Positions 41,782-50,955 of a stretch of 64,000 nucleotides of DNA are shown piece after piece; position 1 is the stretch's first letter; each line of letters starts with the position of its first letter. The DNA lies in assembly GCA_040880585.1 (NCBI GenBank), contig JBBDID010000026.1:62001-126000 (forward strand), given 5' to 3'. The notes beneath the pieces are model-generated. The model searched no databases, was not told where the DNA came from, and saw nothing but the letters and a program-made list of their open reading frames with translations. A program made the translations under genes and the position numbers. This DNA is from Paracrocinitomix sp040880585 (lineage in GTDB: Bacteria > Bacteroidota > Bacteroidia > Flavobacteriales_D > Crocinitomicaceae).

Positions 41782-42312
41782 TTAAAATCCCAATTTTTGT
41801 CCTTTTTTATGTTCGATAAGGACACCGACACAAACATTGTCTGTAGTCTTTAGTTTTCTATCCGAACTTTCTCCTGAAGCAGGTACATTTACATCAATAT
41901 AGAATTTTTTAGTTTCATCTACAGAGAACTCTACAGTAGGGCTTAAGTTGTCGTCTGCATTTTTGTAAAGTGTTTCACGTTGTCTGCGAATATTGGTGTT
42001 TCCATACTCATCTTTCACCCGAACAATAGCATCATGCTGCAAGTCAAATCTCACTTTATCTCCACCTTCAACCACATCTGTACACACAGAAATTCTATAG
42101 TCAAACCCTTTATAAGCAATGAAACTCATTTTATAAACTTTACCTTTCTCAAACAGTGCACTTTTTGATTGGTTGTTCAGTGTCCAGTATTCTTTCTGTT
42201 GCTCTTCAGACAAAAGAGATGTACAAAAATAGTGTGTTTTTCTGCATTGTGCGTAGGCTTCAATCGCCACAATCCCAATTATTAATGCTGCAAAAATTAA
42301 TACTTTCTTCAT
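41782..42312 (-). CDS. Exported protein of unknown function (176 aa)
   Basis: Signal peptide MKKVLIFAALIIGIVAIEAYA (cleavage after AYA). The mature domain is rich in beta strands and charged residues (YKMSFIAYKGFDYRISVC, VRFDLQHDAIVRVKDEYGN) and contains four cysteines. I do not recognise the family. It lies 8 bp downstream of a lipoprotein gene and is the last gene before a terminator. Confidence 0.68.
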   Translation of the reverse strand: MKKVLIFAALIIGIVAIEAYAQCRKTHYFCTSLLSEEQQKEYWTLNNQSKSALFEKGKVYKMSFIAYKGFDYRISVCTDVVEGGDKVRFDLQHDAIVRVKDEYGNTNIRRQRETLYKNADDNLSPTVEFSVDETKKFYIDVNVPASGESSDRKLKTTDNVCVGVLIEHKKGQKLGF

Positions 42313-42320
42313 AGTCTTTA

Positions 42321-43217
42321 TTAATTGATAATGTTTTCTCTCAGTTCAGTCACTTTTGCTGTGATATCTTTTAAAGCTTGTTCTGTCATTTTATAAGAAC
42401 CACCACCAGAAAGGACTAATTTCCCATTGCTTTTCTCTACATTAGTTTCAGATTCTTTAAACTCCATACTAATTTCAAATACTTCTTTTAAAGAGATTAA
42501 ATCATTGATCATTTCCTGTACGGCCTGATCATCCTGATATTTAGAAACAAATTCCAATAAATTTTCAAGTACTAATTTCTGATCGCCAATCTTTTCGATA
42601 ATAGGGTCACCTTCTTTGTATTTGTCTACCAAATTACAAATAATGTAAAGACTTTCAATATATCCACCTCCCATAATTAAGGAAAGTTCAGTTCCTTTTT
42701 CATTTTCCTCCAAATACAAATAACTGTCGTAATAAGTTTCATTTGAAATAGCAAAAAGCGAATCAGTGTCCCCTTCATTATTTTCAATTCGATCCATAAG
42801 ATCTTCATCAAAAGCTCCGGAAATTCCCAATTCATCTCCCATTTCTTCAATGGTTTTCATATACTTTAAAAACTCTGTCCCTACACCAAAACAGCTCATG
42901 TAAGCTAAGTCAGCAGAATAAACACCAAAAGCCAGGGCTTTTTCTTTTGTTTCTACGTAATTTTCTCTGTTTTCAAGAGGATTCACCAAGCCGGATTCTT
43001 TTTTTCCACCTTGTAGTTTCACAATTTCGAAAAGTTCGTTAGGTGTAGGTACTGAATAATGAACACCTGAAGAGTTATTTGACTCAAGATTTTCCAGGGT
43101 GTCAAGAACAACATTGTTTACTTCATTATTGTTGTCAGTATCTTCGCCCCCACAGCTGACCAACAAACAGGAAAAGGTCAGGGCAGTAATTCCAAAATAA
43201 AAATTTCTATTTTTCAT
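42321..43217 (-). CDS. Lipoprotein of unknown function (298 aa)
   Basis: Signal MKNRNFYFGITALTFSCLLV with lipobox Cys22 (LVSC). The mature protein is mainly helical and acidic (EDTDNNNEVNNVVLDTLENL, then KYMKTIEEMGDELGISGAFD) and ends in a helix with KDITAKVTELRENIIN. Envelope-associated. No family recognised. It is 59 bp downstream of dapA and 8 bp upstream of the 176-aa gene. Confidence 0.7.
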   Translation of the reverse strand: MKNRNFYFGITALTFSCLLVSCGGEDTDNNNEVNNVVLDTLENLESNNSSGVHYSVPTPNELFEIVKLQGGKKESGLVNPLENRENYVETKEKALAFGVYSADLAYMSCFGVGTEFLKYMKTIEEMGDELGISGAFDEDLMDRIENNEGDTDSLFAISNETYYDSYLYLEENEKGTELSLIMGGGYIESLYIICNLVDKYKEGDPIIEKIGDQKLVLENLLEFVSKYQDDQAVQEMINDLISLKEVFEISMEFKESETNVEKSNGKLVLSGGGSYKMTEQALKDITAKVTELRENIIN

Positions 43218-43276
43218 TTAATTGTCTAGTTAAATCCCTAATAATCCAAGGGAGAAACAAATATAGTATTTTTTTA

Positions 43277-44179
43277 TTATTGATACGGATAGTGCTTGTA
43301 AATGTTACGGGTATGTTCTTTTATTTGTTCTTTTAATGAATTACTTACTCTCACTAAGGGAAGTCGCAAATAAGGTTCTGTTATGTTTAATTCTTTCAGC
43401 GATTCTTTTACACCGGCGGGATTTCCTTCAGCAAACAAAAGGGAGATAATGGGTAGAATACCATAGTGATAATTTCTGGCAACTTCCATATTTCCATCTA
43501 AAGTGGCTTGCACCATGGTAGAAAATTGGGAAGGAAAAGCATTGCCCACTACTGAAATCACTCCATCTCCACCAGCGGCTAAAATGGGAAGTGTTAAAGC
43601 GTCATCTCCTGAGATGACCAAAAAATGATCGGGTTTTTCCCGGATGATGCTCATAATTTGTTCCAAATCACCGGATGCTTCTTTTACAGCAATTATATTC
43701 TTAAAATCTTTCGCCAATTTCAGGGTAGTTTCAGGAAGTACATTGGATGCAGTTCTGCCCGGAACGTTATAAAGAATAATAGGAAGGTCAGTTGCCTGGG
43801 CAATGGCTGCATAATGTGCATAAATGCCATTTTGAGTAGGTTTATTATAGTAAGGGGATGCTGATAAAATTCCGTCTACCTTGCTCAGATCATAACTTTT
43901 CAGATCTTCAGTAACCGCTTTTGTATTATTGCCTCCAATTCCAAAAACCAGAGGTAGCCTTCCGTTGTTTTTTTCTGCTACTGCATTCAGTACTGCTTGC
44001 TTTTCATCTTTTGTAAGCACAGGAGATTCTCCGGTTGTTCCCTGAACGACCAAATAATTTACGCCGCGATCAATTAAAAATTCCGTGAGTTTTTCAAGGG
44101 CTTTAAAATCAATAGCTCCTTTTTCATTAAAAGGTGTGACCATGGCAACACCTAGTCCTTTAAACTGTCTCAAATCCAT
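43277..44179 (-). CDS. dapA: 4-hydroxy-tetrahydrodipicolinate synthase
   Basis: Condenses pyruvate with aspartate semialdehyde in lysine/diaminopimelate synthesis for peptidoglycan. Schiff-base Lys166 (NIIAVKEASGD), Tyr137 in the YNVPGR motif with Arg142, and TTGE at 48-51 are all conserved. 300 aa is typical. Its start overlaps the end of the upstream unknown gene by 20 bp. It is in the TerC-ligA run. Confidence 0.96.
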   Translation of the reverse strand: MDLRQFKGLGVAMVTPFNEKGAIDFKALEKLTEFLIDRGVNYLVVQGTTGESPVLTKDEKQAVLNAVAEKNNGRLPLVFGIGGNNTKAVTEDLKSYDLSKVDGILSASPYYNKPTQNGIYAHYAAIAQATDLPIILYNVPGRTASNVLPETTLKLAKDFKNIIAVKEASGDLEQIMSIIREKPDHFLVISGDDALTLPILAAGGDGVISVVGNAFPSQFSTMVQATLDGNMEVARNYHYGILPIISLLFAEGNPAGVKESLKELNITEPYLRLPLVRVSNSLKEQIKEHTRNIYKHYPYQ

Positions 44180-44672
44180 TTTTTGTAAGTGCGTTTAATT
44201 GTTCGCTTATTGTTTTGATTTGTTGAAAATGATCTGATTCGTTTTGCACCATTAAATCGTAAAAAGAAGATTTATTGGTGTGGGATAATTTCCCCACCTT
44301 TAGAAATGCGTCCGTTTTTTTTACAAAATAATCCAACAAATCAGAACCAGATGACAAATCTAAGAGTAAATCCAGCGACATGCTTTCTAAATTTTTTAAT
44401 TTATCATTTTTGAGTTGACTTGTTAAATTAAAGTCAGATGTATGTACACTATGATAAAATCCTTTTGTGTCATCTATTTTTTTATCGCGCAAATAAAGGT
44501 GATATACACTGGCAGACGGAAATAGATCTTCTACCTTTTGTTTTAGTGCTTTATTTTCACTTTCAGTAACCAACAAAATAGACTTGATCGACTCAGGAGA
44601 TTTTATACTGACCTGACGGTTTTCCGAAGGAACTGATCTTTTTCGCAAGAGCGATTTTTTTAGTGATGCCAT
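44160..44672 (-). CDS. Conserved Bacteroidota protein of unknown function between ligA and dapA
   Basis: A 170-aa soluble protein from the ATG at 44670-44672 (MASLKKSLLRKRSVPSENRQ); a longer TTG start is less likely. The N-terminus is very basic (KKSLLRKRS), and the core SIKSILLVTESENKALKQKV and LDLLLDLSSGSDLLDYFVKK is a mixed helical/strand domain. A protein of this type (DUF6913-like) occurs in this position in related genomes, recalled not proven. It overlaps dapA by 20 bp. Confidence 0.62.
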   Translation of the reverse strand: MASLKKSLLRKRSVPSENRQVSIKSPESIKSILLVTESENKALKQKVEDLFPSASVYHLYLRDKKIDDTKGFYHSVHTSDFNLTSQLKNDKLKNLESMSLDLLLDLSSGSDLLDYFVKKTDAFLKVGKLSHTNKSSFYDLMVQNESDHFQQIKTISEQLNALTKNGFETV

Positions 44673-44722
44673 TGTGTTTTTTCGCAATTAAAAAGTAGTA
44701 GCTCAAAGATAATTGTTTTCAG

Positions 44723-46729
44723 TTAGTTGATCAGCTTTAAAAAATCTTCTTCAGAAATTATTTTTATACCAAGTTTAGTCGCTTTTTCCAACTTTGCAGG
44801 TCCCATATTTTCTCCGGCGATCAGGTAATTGGTTTTGGCTGAAATAGATCCCGTATTTTTACCTCCGTGTTGTTCAATTAGCGTTTTTAATTCATCACGG
44901 CTCACGTTTTCAAATACACCGGAGATGACAAAAGTCTGCCCATCTAGTTCATTACTTGTATCTGCCCGCTCTTCTATTTTAAAATGGAGGCCTACTTTTT
45001 TTAAGCGCTGAATGATTTCTTGGTTTTTTTCGTCCTGAAAAAAAGACTGTATAGAAATAGCAATTCGTTCACCGATTTCATCAACGGCCGTTAATTCATC
45101 AAATGATGCCGCCATCAAGATGTCAATATCTTTAAAATGATGTGCCAGTTTTTTTGCTACTGTTTCACCTACATGTCGAATCCCCAGCGCATAAAGCACC
45201 CGCTCAAACGGAATCTCAACAGAAGCTTCAATACTTTGCATGCAGTTATTGGCTGATTTTTCCGCCATTCGATCCAAATCTACAATTTGCGAATAGGTCA
45301 AGTCATATAGGTCAGCGTAATTGTTTACTAAACCCTGCTGATACATTAAGTCAATGGTTTCAGGTCCCAGGCCGTCTATATCCATGGCTTTTCTTGAGAT
45401 GAAGTGTTCAATTCTTCCCTTGATCTGCGGCGGACATCCCGATTCATTGGGGCAATAGTGCTGTGCTTCTCCTTCTTTTCGTATGAGTTTTGTTCCGCAC
45501 TCCGGGCAATTCTCAATGAAGGTTACTTTTTTTTGTTCACCTGTTCGTGATGAAACATCCACACCAACTATTTTAGGAATGATCTCACCGCCTTTTTCGA
45601 CAAACACATTATCCCCCAGGTGCAAATCCAGTTTATCAATCTGGTCTTCATTGTGTAGGGATGCTCTTTTCACTGTGGTGCCCGCTAATAACACAGGGCT
45701 TAGGTTGGCAACCGGAGTGACAGCACCTGTTCGCCCTACCTGATAGGTGACTTCATTAAGGCGGGTAGGAACCTGTTCTGCTTTAAATTTGTAAGCAATT
45801 GCCCAACGTGGACTTTTAGCGGTGAATCCCAGTTCTTCTTGTTGTCGGTAGTCATCTACCTTAATGACAACTCCGTCAATTTCAAAATATAAATGGGCCC
45901 TTTCTTTGTCCCAATAATGGATGAAATCCATGATCTCGTCTAGACTTTTGCAAGTGAGAATCATTTTCTTTTCGGGATCAGGGGTTTTAAATCCCCACGC
46001 TTTTGCTTTGGATACTGCCTGTGAATGGGTAGACACTCCTGAATCAATTCCATATACACCATATAAAATACAATCTAAACCCCGTTCGGCAACAACTTTG
46101 CTGTTTTGAAGCTTGAGTGTTCCACTTGCAGTGTTTCTGGGATTGGCATACAGTTCTTCCCCGGCTTCTGCACGTTTTTCATTGAGTTGAATAAAATGTT
46201 CAAGCGGAAAAAAAATCTCTCCTCTTATTTCAAAATCCTCCGGTGCACCGGGCTGGAGTTGTAGCGGAATGGTTTTGATGGTTTTGACATTGGTGGTAAC
46301 ATTTTCTCCTTTTGTACCGTCTCCGCGGGTGATGGCCTGTACCAATTGCCCATTTTTGTAACGTATACCAATGGCAACCCCGTCGTATTTTAATTCACAA
46401 ACGTAAGTAGGTTCTGTAGCCGAAAGTTTTTTTACCCTACCCACCCAATCTTTGATTTCTTCTTCAGAGTAGGTGTTAGATAGCGAGAGCATGGGATATT
46501 GATGGGCTACGGTTTCAAATTTTTTAGTGATGTCACCGCCAACACGCTTTGTCGGGCTATTTGGAAAAGCGTATTGAGGATACGATTCTTCCAGTTTTTC
46601 CAACTCTTTTAACAATTGATCAAATTCATAATCTGAGATGACCGGAGCATTTTCTACATAATATTTGTAGTTGTGCTCATTCAGTGCTTTCGATAACTGT
46701 AGTATTTTTTCTTTTATCTGTTCAGACAT
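44723..46729 (-). CDS. ligA: NAD-dependent DNA ligase
   Basis: Seals nicks in replication and repair with NAD. The adenylated lysine is Lys114 (CELKYDGVAI). Order: Ia and adenylation domain (1-315), OB fold, four-cysteine zinc finger (CPECGTKLIRKEG, then AQHYCPNESGCP), helix-hairpin-helix segment (LDIDGLGPETID-like motifs) and a C-terminal BRCT (NELDGQTFVISGVFENVSRD). 668 aa is full length. An 8-bp gap to the TerC gene. Confidence 0.97.
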   Translation of the reverse strand: MSEQIKEKILQLSKALNEHNYKYYVENAPVISDYEFDQLLKELEKLEESYPQYAFPNSPTKRVGGDITKKFETVAHQYPMLSLSNTYSEEEIKDWVGRVKKLSATEPTYVCELKYDGVAIGIRYKNGQLVQAITRGDGTKGENVTTNVKTIKTIPLQLQPGAPEDFEIRGEIFFPLEHFIQLNEKRAEAGEELYANPRNTASGTLKLQNSKVVAERGLDCILYGVYGIDSGVSTHSQAVSKAKAWGFKTPDPEKKMILTCKSLDEIMDFIHYWDKERAHLYFEIDGVVIKVDDYRQQEELGFTAKSPRWAIAYKFKAEQVPTRLNEVTYQVGRTGAVTPVANLSPVLLAGTTVKRASLHNEDQIDKLDLHLGDNVFVEKGGEIIPKIVGVDVSSRTGEQKKVTFIENCPECGTKLIRKEGEAQHYCPNESGCPPQIKGRIEHFISRKAMDIDGLGPETIDLMYQQGLVNNYADLYDLTYSQIVDLDRMAEKSANNCMQSIEASVEIPFERVLYALGIRHVGETVAKKLAHHFKDIDILMAASFDELTAVDEIGERIAISIQSFFQDEKNQEIIQRLKKVGLHFKIEERADTSNELDGQTFVISGVFENVSRDELKTLIEQHGGKNTGSISAKTNYLIAGENMGPAKLEKATKLGIKIISEEDFLKLIN

Positions 46730-46737
46730 CTTCTCTG

Positions 46738-47589
46738 TTAGTTTTCGGTATTTGTTTTACTCTTTTCGTTTTTAGTACGATTTGATTTTTGTTGCTGAAC
46801 GCGTAAAATTTTCTTTTGATACCTGCTTTGAACGATATCGGTAAGTACCAACACTACAATCACAAAATAGAAGGTGGTTTTACTCATAGGGGTGATTTCG
46901 TTATCAAAAAATTTCATTTGAGCCAGATGTCCGCCCTCAGTTAGTAACATGATCCCTACAATAAATAATACGAAAAGTCCCAGTACTTCAAACATCCGGT
47001 TACGTTCCAGAAAAGCAGCTACTTTATTTGCCAGTAAGATCATCAAAAGTCCACTGATCACAATGGCAATTGCCATTAAAATTAATTCAATGGCTGTATT
47101 ACCGATATGATTGGTTAAAGCCATAGCACTTAAGATGGAATCAAATGAAAACACCAGGTTCATCACAACAATCATAGTAATAATACGGTTAGTGCTGACT
47201 TTTTTCTGATCTGCAGTTTTGTCTTCATCTAATGATTCATGCGAGATCATGTGCCAAATTTCTTTCATTGCCGTGTAAACGATAAATCCCCCTCCAAATA
47301 AAACGATCAGACTGTGTCCGTTGAGATGTGATTCTACAATCCCCGGATAATCGATACTAAAAAAAACATTTTGAAATAATCCAATCAACTCCATGATCAA
47401 AAACAGCAGAACAACTCGCAGAATGATCGCCAAACTGATTCCGATAAAACGGATACGCTTTCTCTTGTCCGGATCTGCTTTTTTTGATTCCAGTGAAATG
47501 TATAAGAGGTTATCAAAGCCCAAAACAGCTTGTAAGAGAATCAACATGATAACTGTAGCGAGATTAGAAAGTGTGAAAAGATCAGTCAT
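46738..47589 (-). CDS. TerC family integral membrane protein
   Basis: A 283-aa polytopic protein with seven to eight helices and the TerC signature acidic residues, for example FTLSNLATVIMLILLQAVLG-FDNLLY (Asp-Asn in a helix) and VVMNLVFSFDSILSAMALTN. TerC proteins are linked to tellurite resistance and metal (Mn/Ca) efflux. The basic C-terminus is cytoplasmic. It is the first gene of the TerC-ligA-dapA run, but the co-transcription is inferred. Confidence 0.9.
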   Translation of the reverse strand: MTDLFTLSNLATVIMLILLQAVLGFDNLLYISLESKKADPDKRKRIRFIGISLAIILRVVLLFLIMELIGLFQNVFFSIDYPGIVESHLNGHSLIVLFGGGFIVYTAMKEIWHMISHESLDEDKTADQKKVSTNRIITMIVVMNLVFSFDSILSAMALTNHIGNTAIELILMAIAIVISGLLMILLANKVAAFLERNRMFEVLGLFVLFIVGIMLLTEGGHLAQMKFFDNEITPMSKTTFYFVIVVLVLTDIVQSRYQKKILRVQQQKSNRTKNEKSKTNTEN

Positions 47590-47706
47590 AGTAGTATTTG
47601 TTTATTTCTGCCGGATTCCGAAGAATAATTTAATGGATGAACGGTTAAAAATAGAGAGTTTTTTGTAAAGGGAAGGCGAATTTTTAAAAAGTAATCAACG
47701 CTTTAA

Positions 47707-48375
47707 TTAAATAGGTTTAATAGCCCTTGTCATTTCCCTCTTTCCGGGAGGGCCGGCTATGCACTGTACTTCAAAACCTACTGATTTCAGCGTTCTTTTA
47801 AATTTCCCCTGAGCGCAATAGGTGACGAGCAATCCCTGGGGTTTTAAAGTGTCATACATTTTCTTTAGGATATTTTCTTCCCACAGCTCTGCCTGTACTT
47901 TAGGGCCAAAAGCATCAAAGTAAATTAAGTCATATTCCTCCTCTTTTAATTGGAGTTCCTCAATTTTTTGAAGATATTTTCGGAAAGAAAAATGATCACT
48001 TAGTGCGGCGATTTTTTCTGTAGGCTGTGTATGCATCCGCTCAAAAATAATCTGTAACGATTCCATTTCAAGTTGTTGTAAATAGTTCATTTCCTTGTAC
48101 TGATCAGGAGTCAGGGGGAATGCCTCCACACAGTCATAGTGGATATTTAATTGATGTTGATGAGCAGCAGCATAGGTGAGAATTGCATTGAGCCCCGTCC
48201 CAAATCCCATTTCAAATAAACGAAGGTGTTTGAGATCCCCGTAAAAAAGCCCTTCTTTTATAAAAACATGTTTAGATTCTGTAATCGCTCCTTTGGTAGA
48301 ATGATACGTCTCATTGAGGTGGGGAAGAAAAAGTGTGCTGGAATTGTCTTCGGTTACAATAACTTTGCTATTCAT
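47707..48375 (-). CDS. mnmD: tRNA 5-methylaminomethyl-2-thiouridine methyltransferase domain protein (MnmD)
   Basis: MnmD methylates the wobble uridine of tRNA using SAM. The signature is FEMGFGTGLNAILTYAA (SAM-binding, ~54-70) and IYFDAFGPKVQAELWEENIL (~151-170), with GPPGKREMTRAIKPI at the end. It is the stand-alone MnmD (no fused MnmC oxidase half). 222 aa fits. It is divergent from the small 48409 gene. Confidence 0.88.
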   Translation of the reverse strand: MNSKVIVTEDNSSTLFLPHLNETYHSTKGAITESKHVFIKEGLFYGDLKHLRLFEMGFGTGLNAILTYAAAHQHQLNIHYDCVEAFPLTPDQYKEMNYLQQLEMESLQIIFERMHTQPTEKIAALSDHFSFRKYLQKIEELQLKEEEYDLIYFDAFGPKVQAELWEENILKKMYDTLKPQGLLVTYCAQGKFKRTLKSVGFEVQCIAGPPGKREMTRAIKPI

Positions 48376-48383
48376 TAGTTTTA

Positions 48384-48391
48384 TATCTTTG
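48384..48391 (+). promoter_or_regulatory. Candidate -7 box for the 96-aa gene
   Basis: TATCTTTG fits TAnnTTTG, 17 nt before the ATG at 48409. A TTTG at 48364-48367 upstream has a 16-nt spacer, slightly short. Confidence 0.4.
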
Positions 48392-48408
48392 AACGAAATT
48401 ACAAAACT

Positions 48409-48699
48409 ATGCAGCGGTACTCCTTTTTTTTAATCATATTTCTCTTTTTTGTATCTGTTTCTTGTGAAAAATGTAAGCGTTGTTCATATACTTACGAAGT
48501 AACTACCATTGAGCAAACTCCAAATGGTGAAGAAGAGAAAACTACCGAAGTTTCAGGAGTATTAGCTAAAGAGAACGGAGAAACCTTTGCTGAAGAGTGC
48601 ATTAAAAAGGATGAGGCTTTTACCATTGAACAATATTATCAGGATAAAAAAGACACAACGGTCTTAAATAATTTTGATTTTGTTTGTCAGGACATTTAA
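48409..48699 (+). CDS. Small cysteine-containing lipoprotein
   Basis: A 96-aa product with MQRYSFFLIIFLFFVSVSC (lipobox Cys19). The mature part starts EKCKRCSYTYEVTTIEQ and has four further cysteines (CKRC, EECIKK, DFVCQDI), possibly disulfide-linked. No family recognised. Its stop overlaps the thioesterase gene by 4 bp (convergent). Confidence 0.65.
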   Translation: MQRYSFFLIIFLFFVSVSCEKCKRCSYTYEVTTIEQTPNGEEEKTTEVSGVLAKENGETFAEECIKKDEAFTIEQYYQDKKDTTVLNNFDFVCQDI

Positions 48700-49100
48700 A
48701 TCAATTGGTTCAATTTTTCAATGAGGTCTTTAGGAGCGGAAACCGGTTTCTTGGTTTCAGATGAAATAAATACCAGAGCCGTATATCCTTTGGTTAATAA
48801 TTCTTTTTTCTCGTTGAAAATTTCATAATCAAATTCAATTTTTGCAGTTGGTATTTTCCGCAATGAAGTTTTGATTTCGATCAGGTCATCATAACGTGCA
48901 GGTAAAATGTATTTAACACTCAGTTCAGTTACCGGTAACATGATTCCACGAGCTTCTAATGATTTGTAGCTGACGCCTATTTTTCGCAAAGTTTCTACCC
49001 GTCCAATTTCAAAAAATTGGGCATAATTACCATAATAACAGTAACCCATTTGATCTGTTTCGCTATATCTGATGCGGATATTTGTGGTGTTTAAGAACAT
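48696..49100 (-). CDS. Hotdog-fold acyl-CoA thioesterase (YbgC-like)
   Basis: A 134-aa hotdog-fold enzyme; IRYSETDQMGYCYYGNYAQF (~9-28) carries the catalytic Asp typical of the 4HBT/YbgC family. These hydrolyse acyl-CoA or acyl-ACP thioesters. No signal peptide. It is upstream of dnaA on the opposite strand, an arrangement seen in other Bacteroidota. Its substrate is unknown. Confidence 0.85.
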   Translation of the reverse strand: MFLNTTNIRIRYSETDQMGYCYYGNYAQFFEIGRVETLRKIGVSYKSLEARGIMLPVTELSVKYILPARYDDLIEIKTSLRKIPTAKIEFDYEIFNEKKELLTKGYTALVFISSETKKPVSAPKDLIEKLNQLI

Positions 49101-49326
49101 TTTTGTATATTGCGTTAGTGTAAAAAAATTGGTCTGAAAATAAAATTTTTTTTCACATGGAGAAATAAATTTTAAAGAATTTTTGATAAAAGTTAGGGTG
49201 TAAATTTTTTTTAAAAAACAATAGCAGTTTTATTTTTTTTATAACTTTTTTATGTGAATATTTGCTCACTGTTTTTTCCGAAAAGAAAACAGGGAAACCC
49301 GCATAATTTTTTAAACCCGTACCTGC
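49101..49326. promoter_or_regulatory. Intergenic region upstream of dnaA; possible part of oriC
   Basis: This 226-bp, very AT-rich stretch has T and A runs that could unwind easily. Two near-matches (8 of 9) to the DnaA box TTATNCACA are present: TTTTTCACA (49149-49157, plus) and TGTGAATAT (49253-49261, on the reverse strand). They may autoregulate dnaA or form part of an origin. A box cluster is not seen, so an origin elsewhere is possible. Confidence 0.38.
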
Positions 49327-50766
49327 ATGAAGAACAAAAAAAACTATGAATCGATATGGGAAGATTGCCTGAAAGTAATCAAGGATAATATAAGCTTACA
49401 AAGCTATAAGACTTGGTTCGAGCCAATCAAACCAATTCGATTCAAGGGTAAGGTTTTGACACTTCAGGTTCCGTCACATTTTTTTTACGAGTGGTTAGAA
49501 GAGCATTATATTGATTTATTGAAGAAGGTGATCAAAAAAGAGATTGGTCCTGAAGCAAAGCTGGAATATTCTATCATTATGGATAGAAGTGAAGACAACA
49601 AAAAAACACCTTACACAGTTAACTTACCCACCTCAAGCAAAAAGAATTTATCCAACACCCCGGTTACAATGCCTCTAAATATTGGAGAAAATCCAATAAG
49701 AAACCCTTTTGTAATTCCGGGTCTCAAAAAAGTAAACGTTGATTCTAACCTAAATCCCACTTACTCATTTGATAATTTTGTTGAAGGAGATTGTAACCGA
49801 TTAGCGAGATCAGCCGGCTTTGCGGTTTCTAATAAACCGGGAGGTACTGCTTTTAATCCTTTATTGATCTATGGAGGCGTTGGTTTAGGAAAAACGCACC
49901 TGGCACATGCGGTGGGTATTGGTATTAAAAATCAATTCCCCAATAAAACTGTATTATATACCCAGGCAGAGACTTTTACTCGTCAATTTATAGATTCAAT
50001 CAAGAACAATACAACCAATGATTTTATCAATTTTTATAAGTTGATGGATGTATTAATTATTGATGATGTGCAATTTTTTGCCGGAAAAGAAAAAACACAA
50101 GATGCCTTTTTCCATATTTTTAATCACTTACATCAAACCGGAAAACAACTCGTATTGACAGCAGATAAGGCTCCGGTTGAAATGAAAGGAATTGAGCAGC
50201 GATTATTGTCGCGTTTTAAATGGGGATTATCAGCTGATGTACAGGCACCCGGATTGGAAACCAGAATTGCGATATTACAAAGAAAAATTTATGGAAACGG
50301 GGTCGATTTACCGGAGGATGTGATCGAATATCTGGCGTATAGCATTAACACCAATATCCGTGAAATGGAGGGAGCTTTGACTTCTTTGATCGCCCAGGCA
50401 TCCCTTAATAAAAAAGCAGTTACCATTGAGCTGGCCAAAAAGATGATCGACACCTTTGTGAAGAATACAGCCAGAGAAGTTTCAATGGATTATATTCACA
50501 AAATCGTTTGCGATTATTTCAATTTACCCATTGAATTACTGAAATCAAAAACAAGAAAAAGAGAAGTGGTTCAGGCGCGCCAAATTGCTATGTACTTTGC
50601 TAAAAAAATGACAAAGTGGTCATTGGCAAGTATTGGAGCGCAGTGTGGAGGAAAAGATCATGCTACCGTTTTACATGCATGTAGAACAGTAAACAATCTA
50701 GCTGAAACAGATAAACAGTTTAGAGGTTATCTGGAAGATCTCGAAAAAAAATTGAACGTAAATTAG
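49327..50766 (+). CDS. dnaA: Chromosomal replication initiator DnaA
   Basis: Opens the origin. Domain order: N-terminal helicase-loading domain I (~1-90), short linker, AAA+ domain with Walker A GGVGLGKT (183-190) and Walker B LIIDDVQFF, then domain IV with the DNA-binding signature CGGKDHATVLHA (440-451). 479 aa is full length. Upstream is the thioesterase gene on the other strand. Confidence 0.98.
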   Translation: MKNKKNYESIWEDCLKVIKDNISLQSYKTWFEPIKPIRFKGKVLTLQVPSHFFYEWLEEHYIDLLKKVIKKEIGPEAKLEYSIIMDRSEDNKKTPYTVNLPTSSKKNLSNTPVTMPLNIGENPIRNPFVIPGLKKVNVDSNLNPTYSFDNFVEGDCNRLARSAGFAVSNKPGGTAFNPLLIYGGVGLGKTHLAHAVGIGIKNQFPNKTVLYTQAETFTRQFIDSIKNNTTNDFINFYKLMDVLIIDDVQFFAGKEKTQDAFFHIFNHLHQTGKQLVLTADKAPVEMKGIEQRLLSRFKWGLSADVQAPGLETRIAILQRKIYGNGVDLPEDVIEYLAYSINTNIREMEGALTSLIAQASLNKKAVTIELAKKMIDTFVKNTAREVSMDYIHKIVCDYFNLPIELLKSKTRKREVVQARQIAMYFAKKMTKWSLASIGAQCGGKDHATVLHACRTVNNLAETDKQFRGYLEDLEKKLNVN

Positions 50767-50802
50767 TCTAAAAGAGGCTGTCTCAAAAGTCAGAACTTTC
50801 AT

Positions 50803-50874
50803 TTTTCAAGAATTCTTTCCCCTAACCCCTTGCTTCGGCTGCGCTCACCACGAGAAAGGGTAAATTCTTGAAAA
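50803..50874. repeat. Interrupted inverted repeat downstream of dnaA
   Basis: Perfect 12-bp arms TTTTCAAGAATT (50803-50814) and AATTCTTGAAAA (50863-50874) surround a G+C-richer core (CCTTGCTTCGGCTGCGCTCA). It resembles a small mobile or extragenic repeat. No gene overlaps it. Confidence 0.6.
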
Positions 50875-50909
50875 TCAATCATCCTTTAGGAACGAGGAAA
50901 ATTAATTTA

Positions 50910-50936
50910 AAATGTCCCGCTCCAATCGGGACATTT
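50910..50936. terminator. Terminator between dnaA and LMW-PTP
   Basis: Stem AAATGTCCCG / CGGGACATTT with loop CTCCAAT, followed by a T tract in the plus direction. Likely ends dnaA transcription; the phosphatase ATG is 20 bp further. Confidence 0.8.
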
Positions 50937-50955
50937 TTTTTTTACTTTTATTCAG

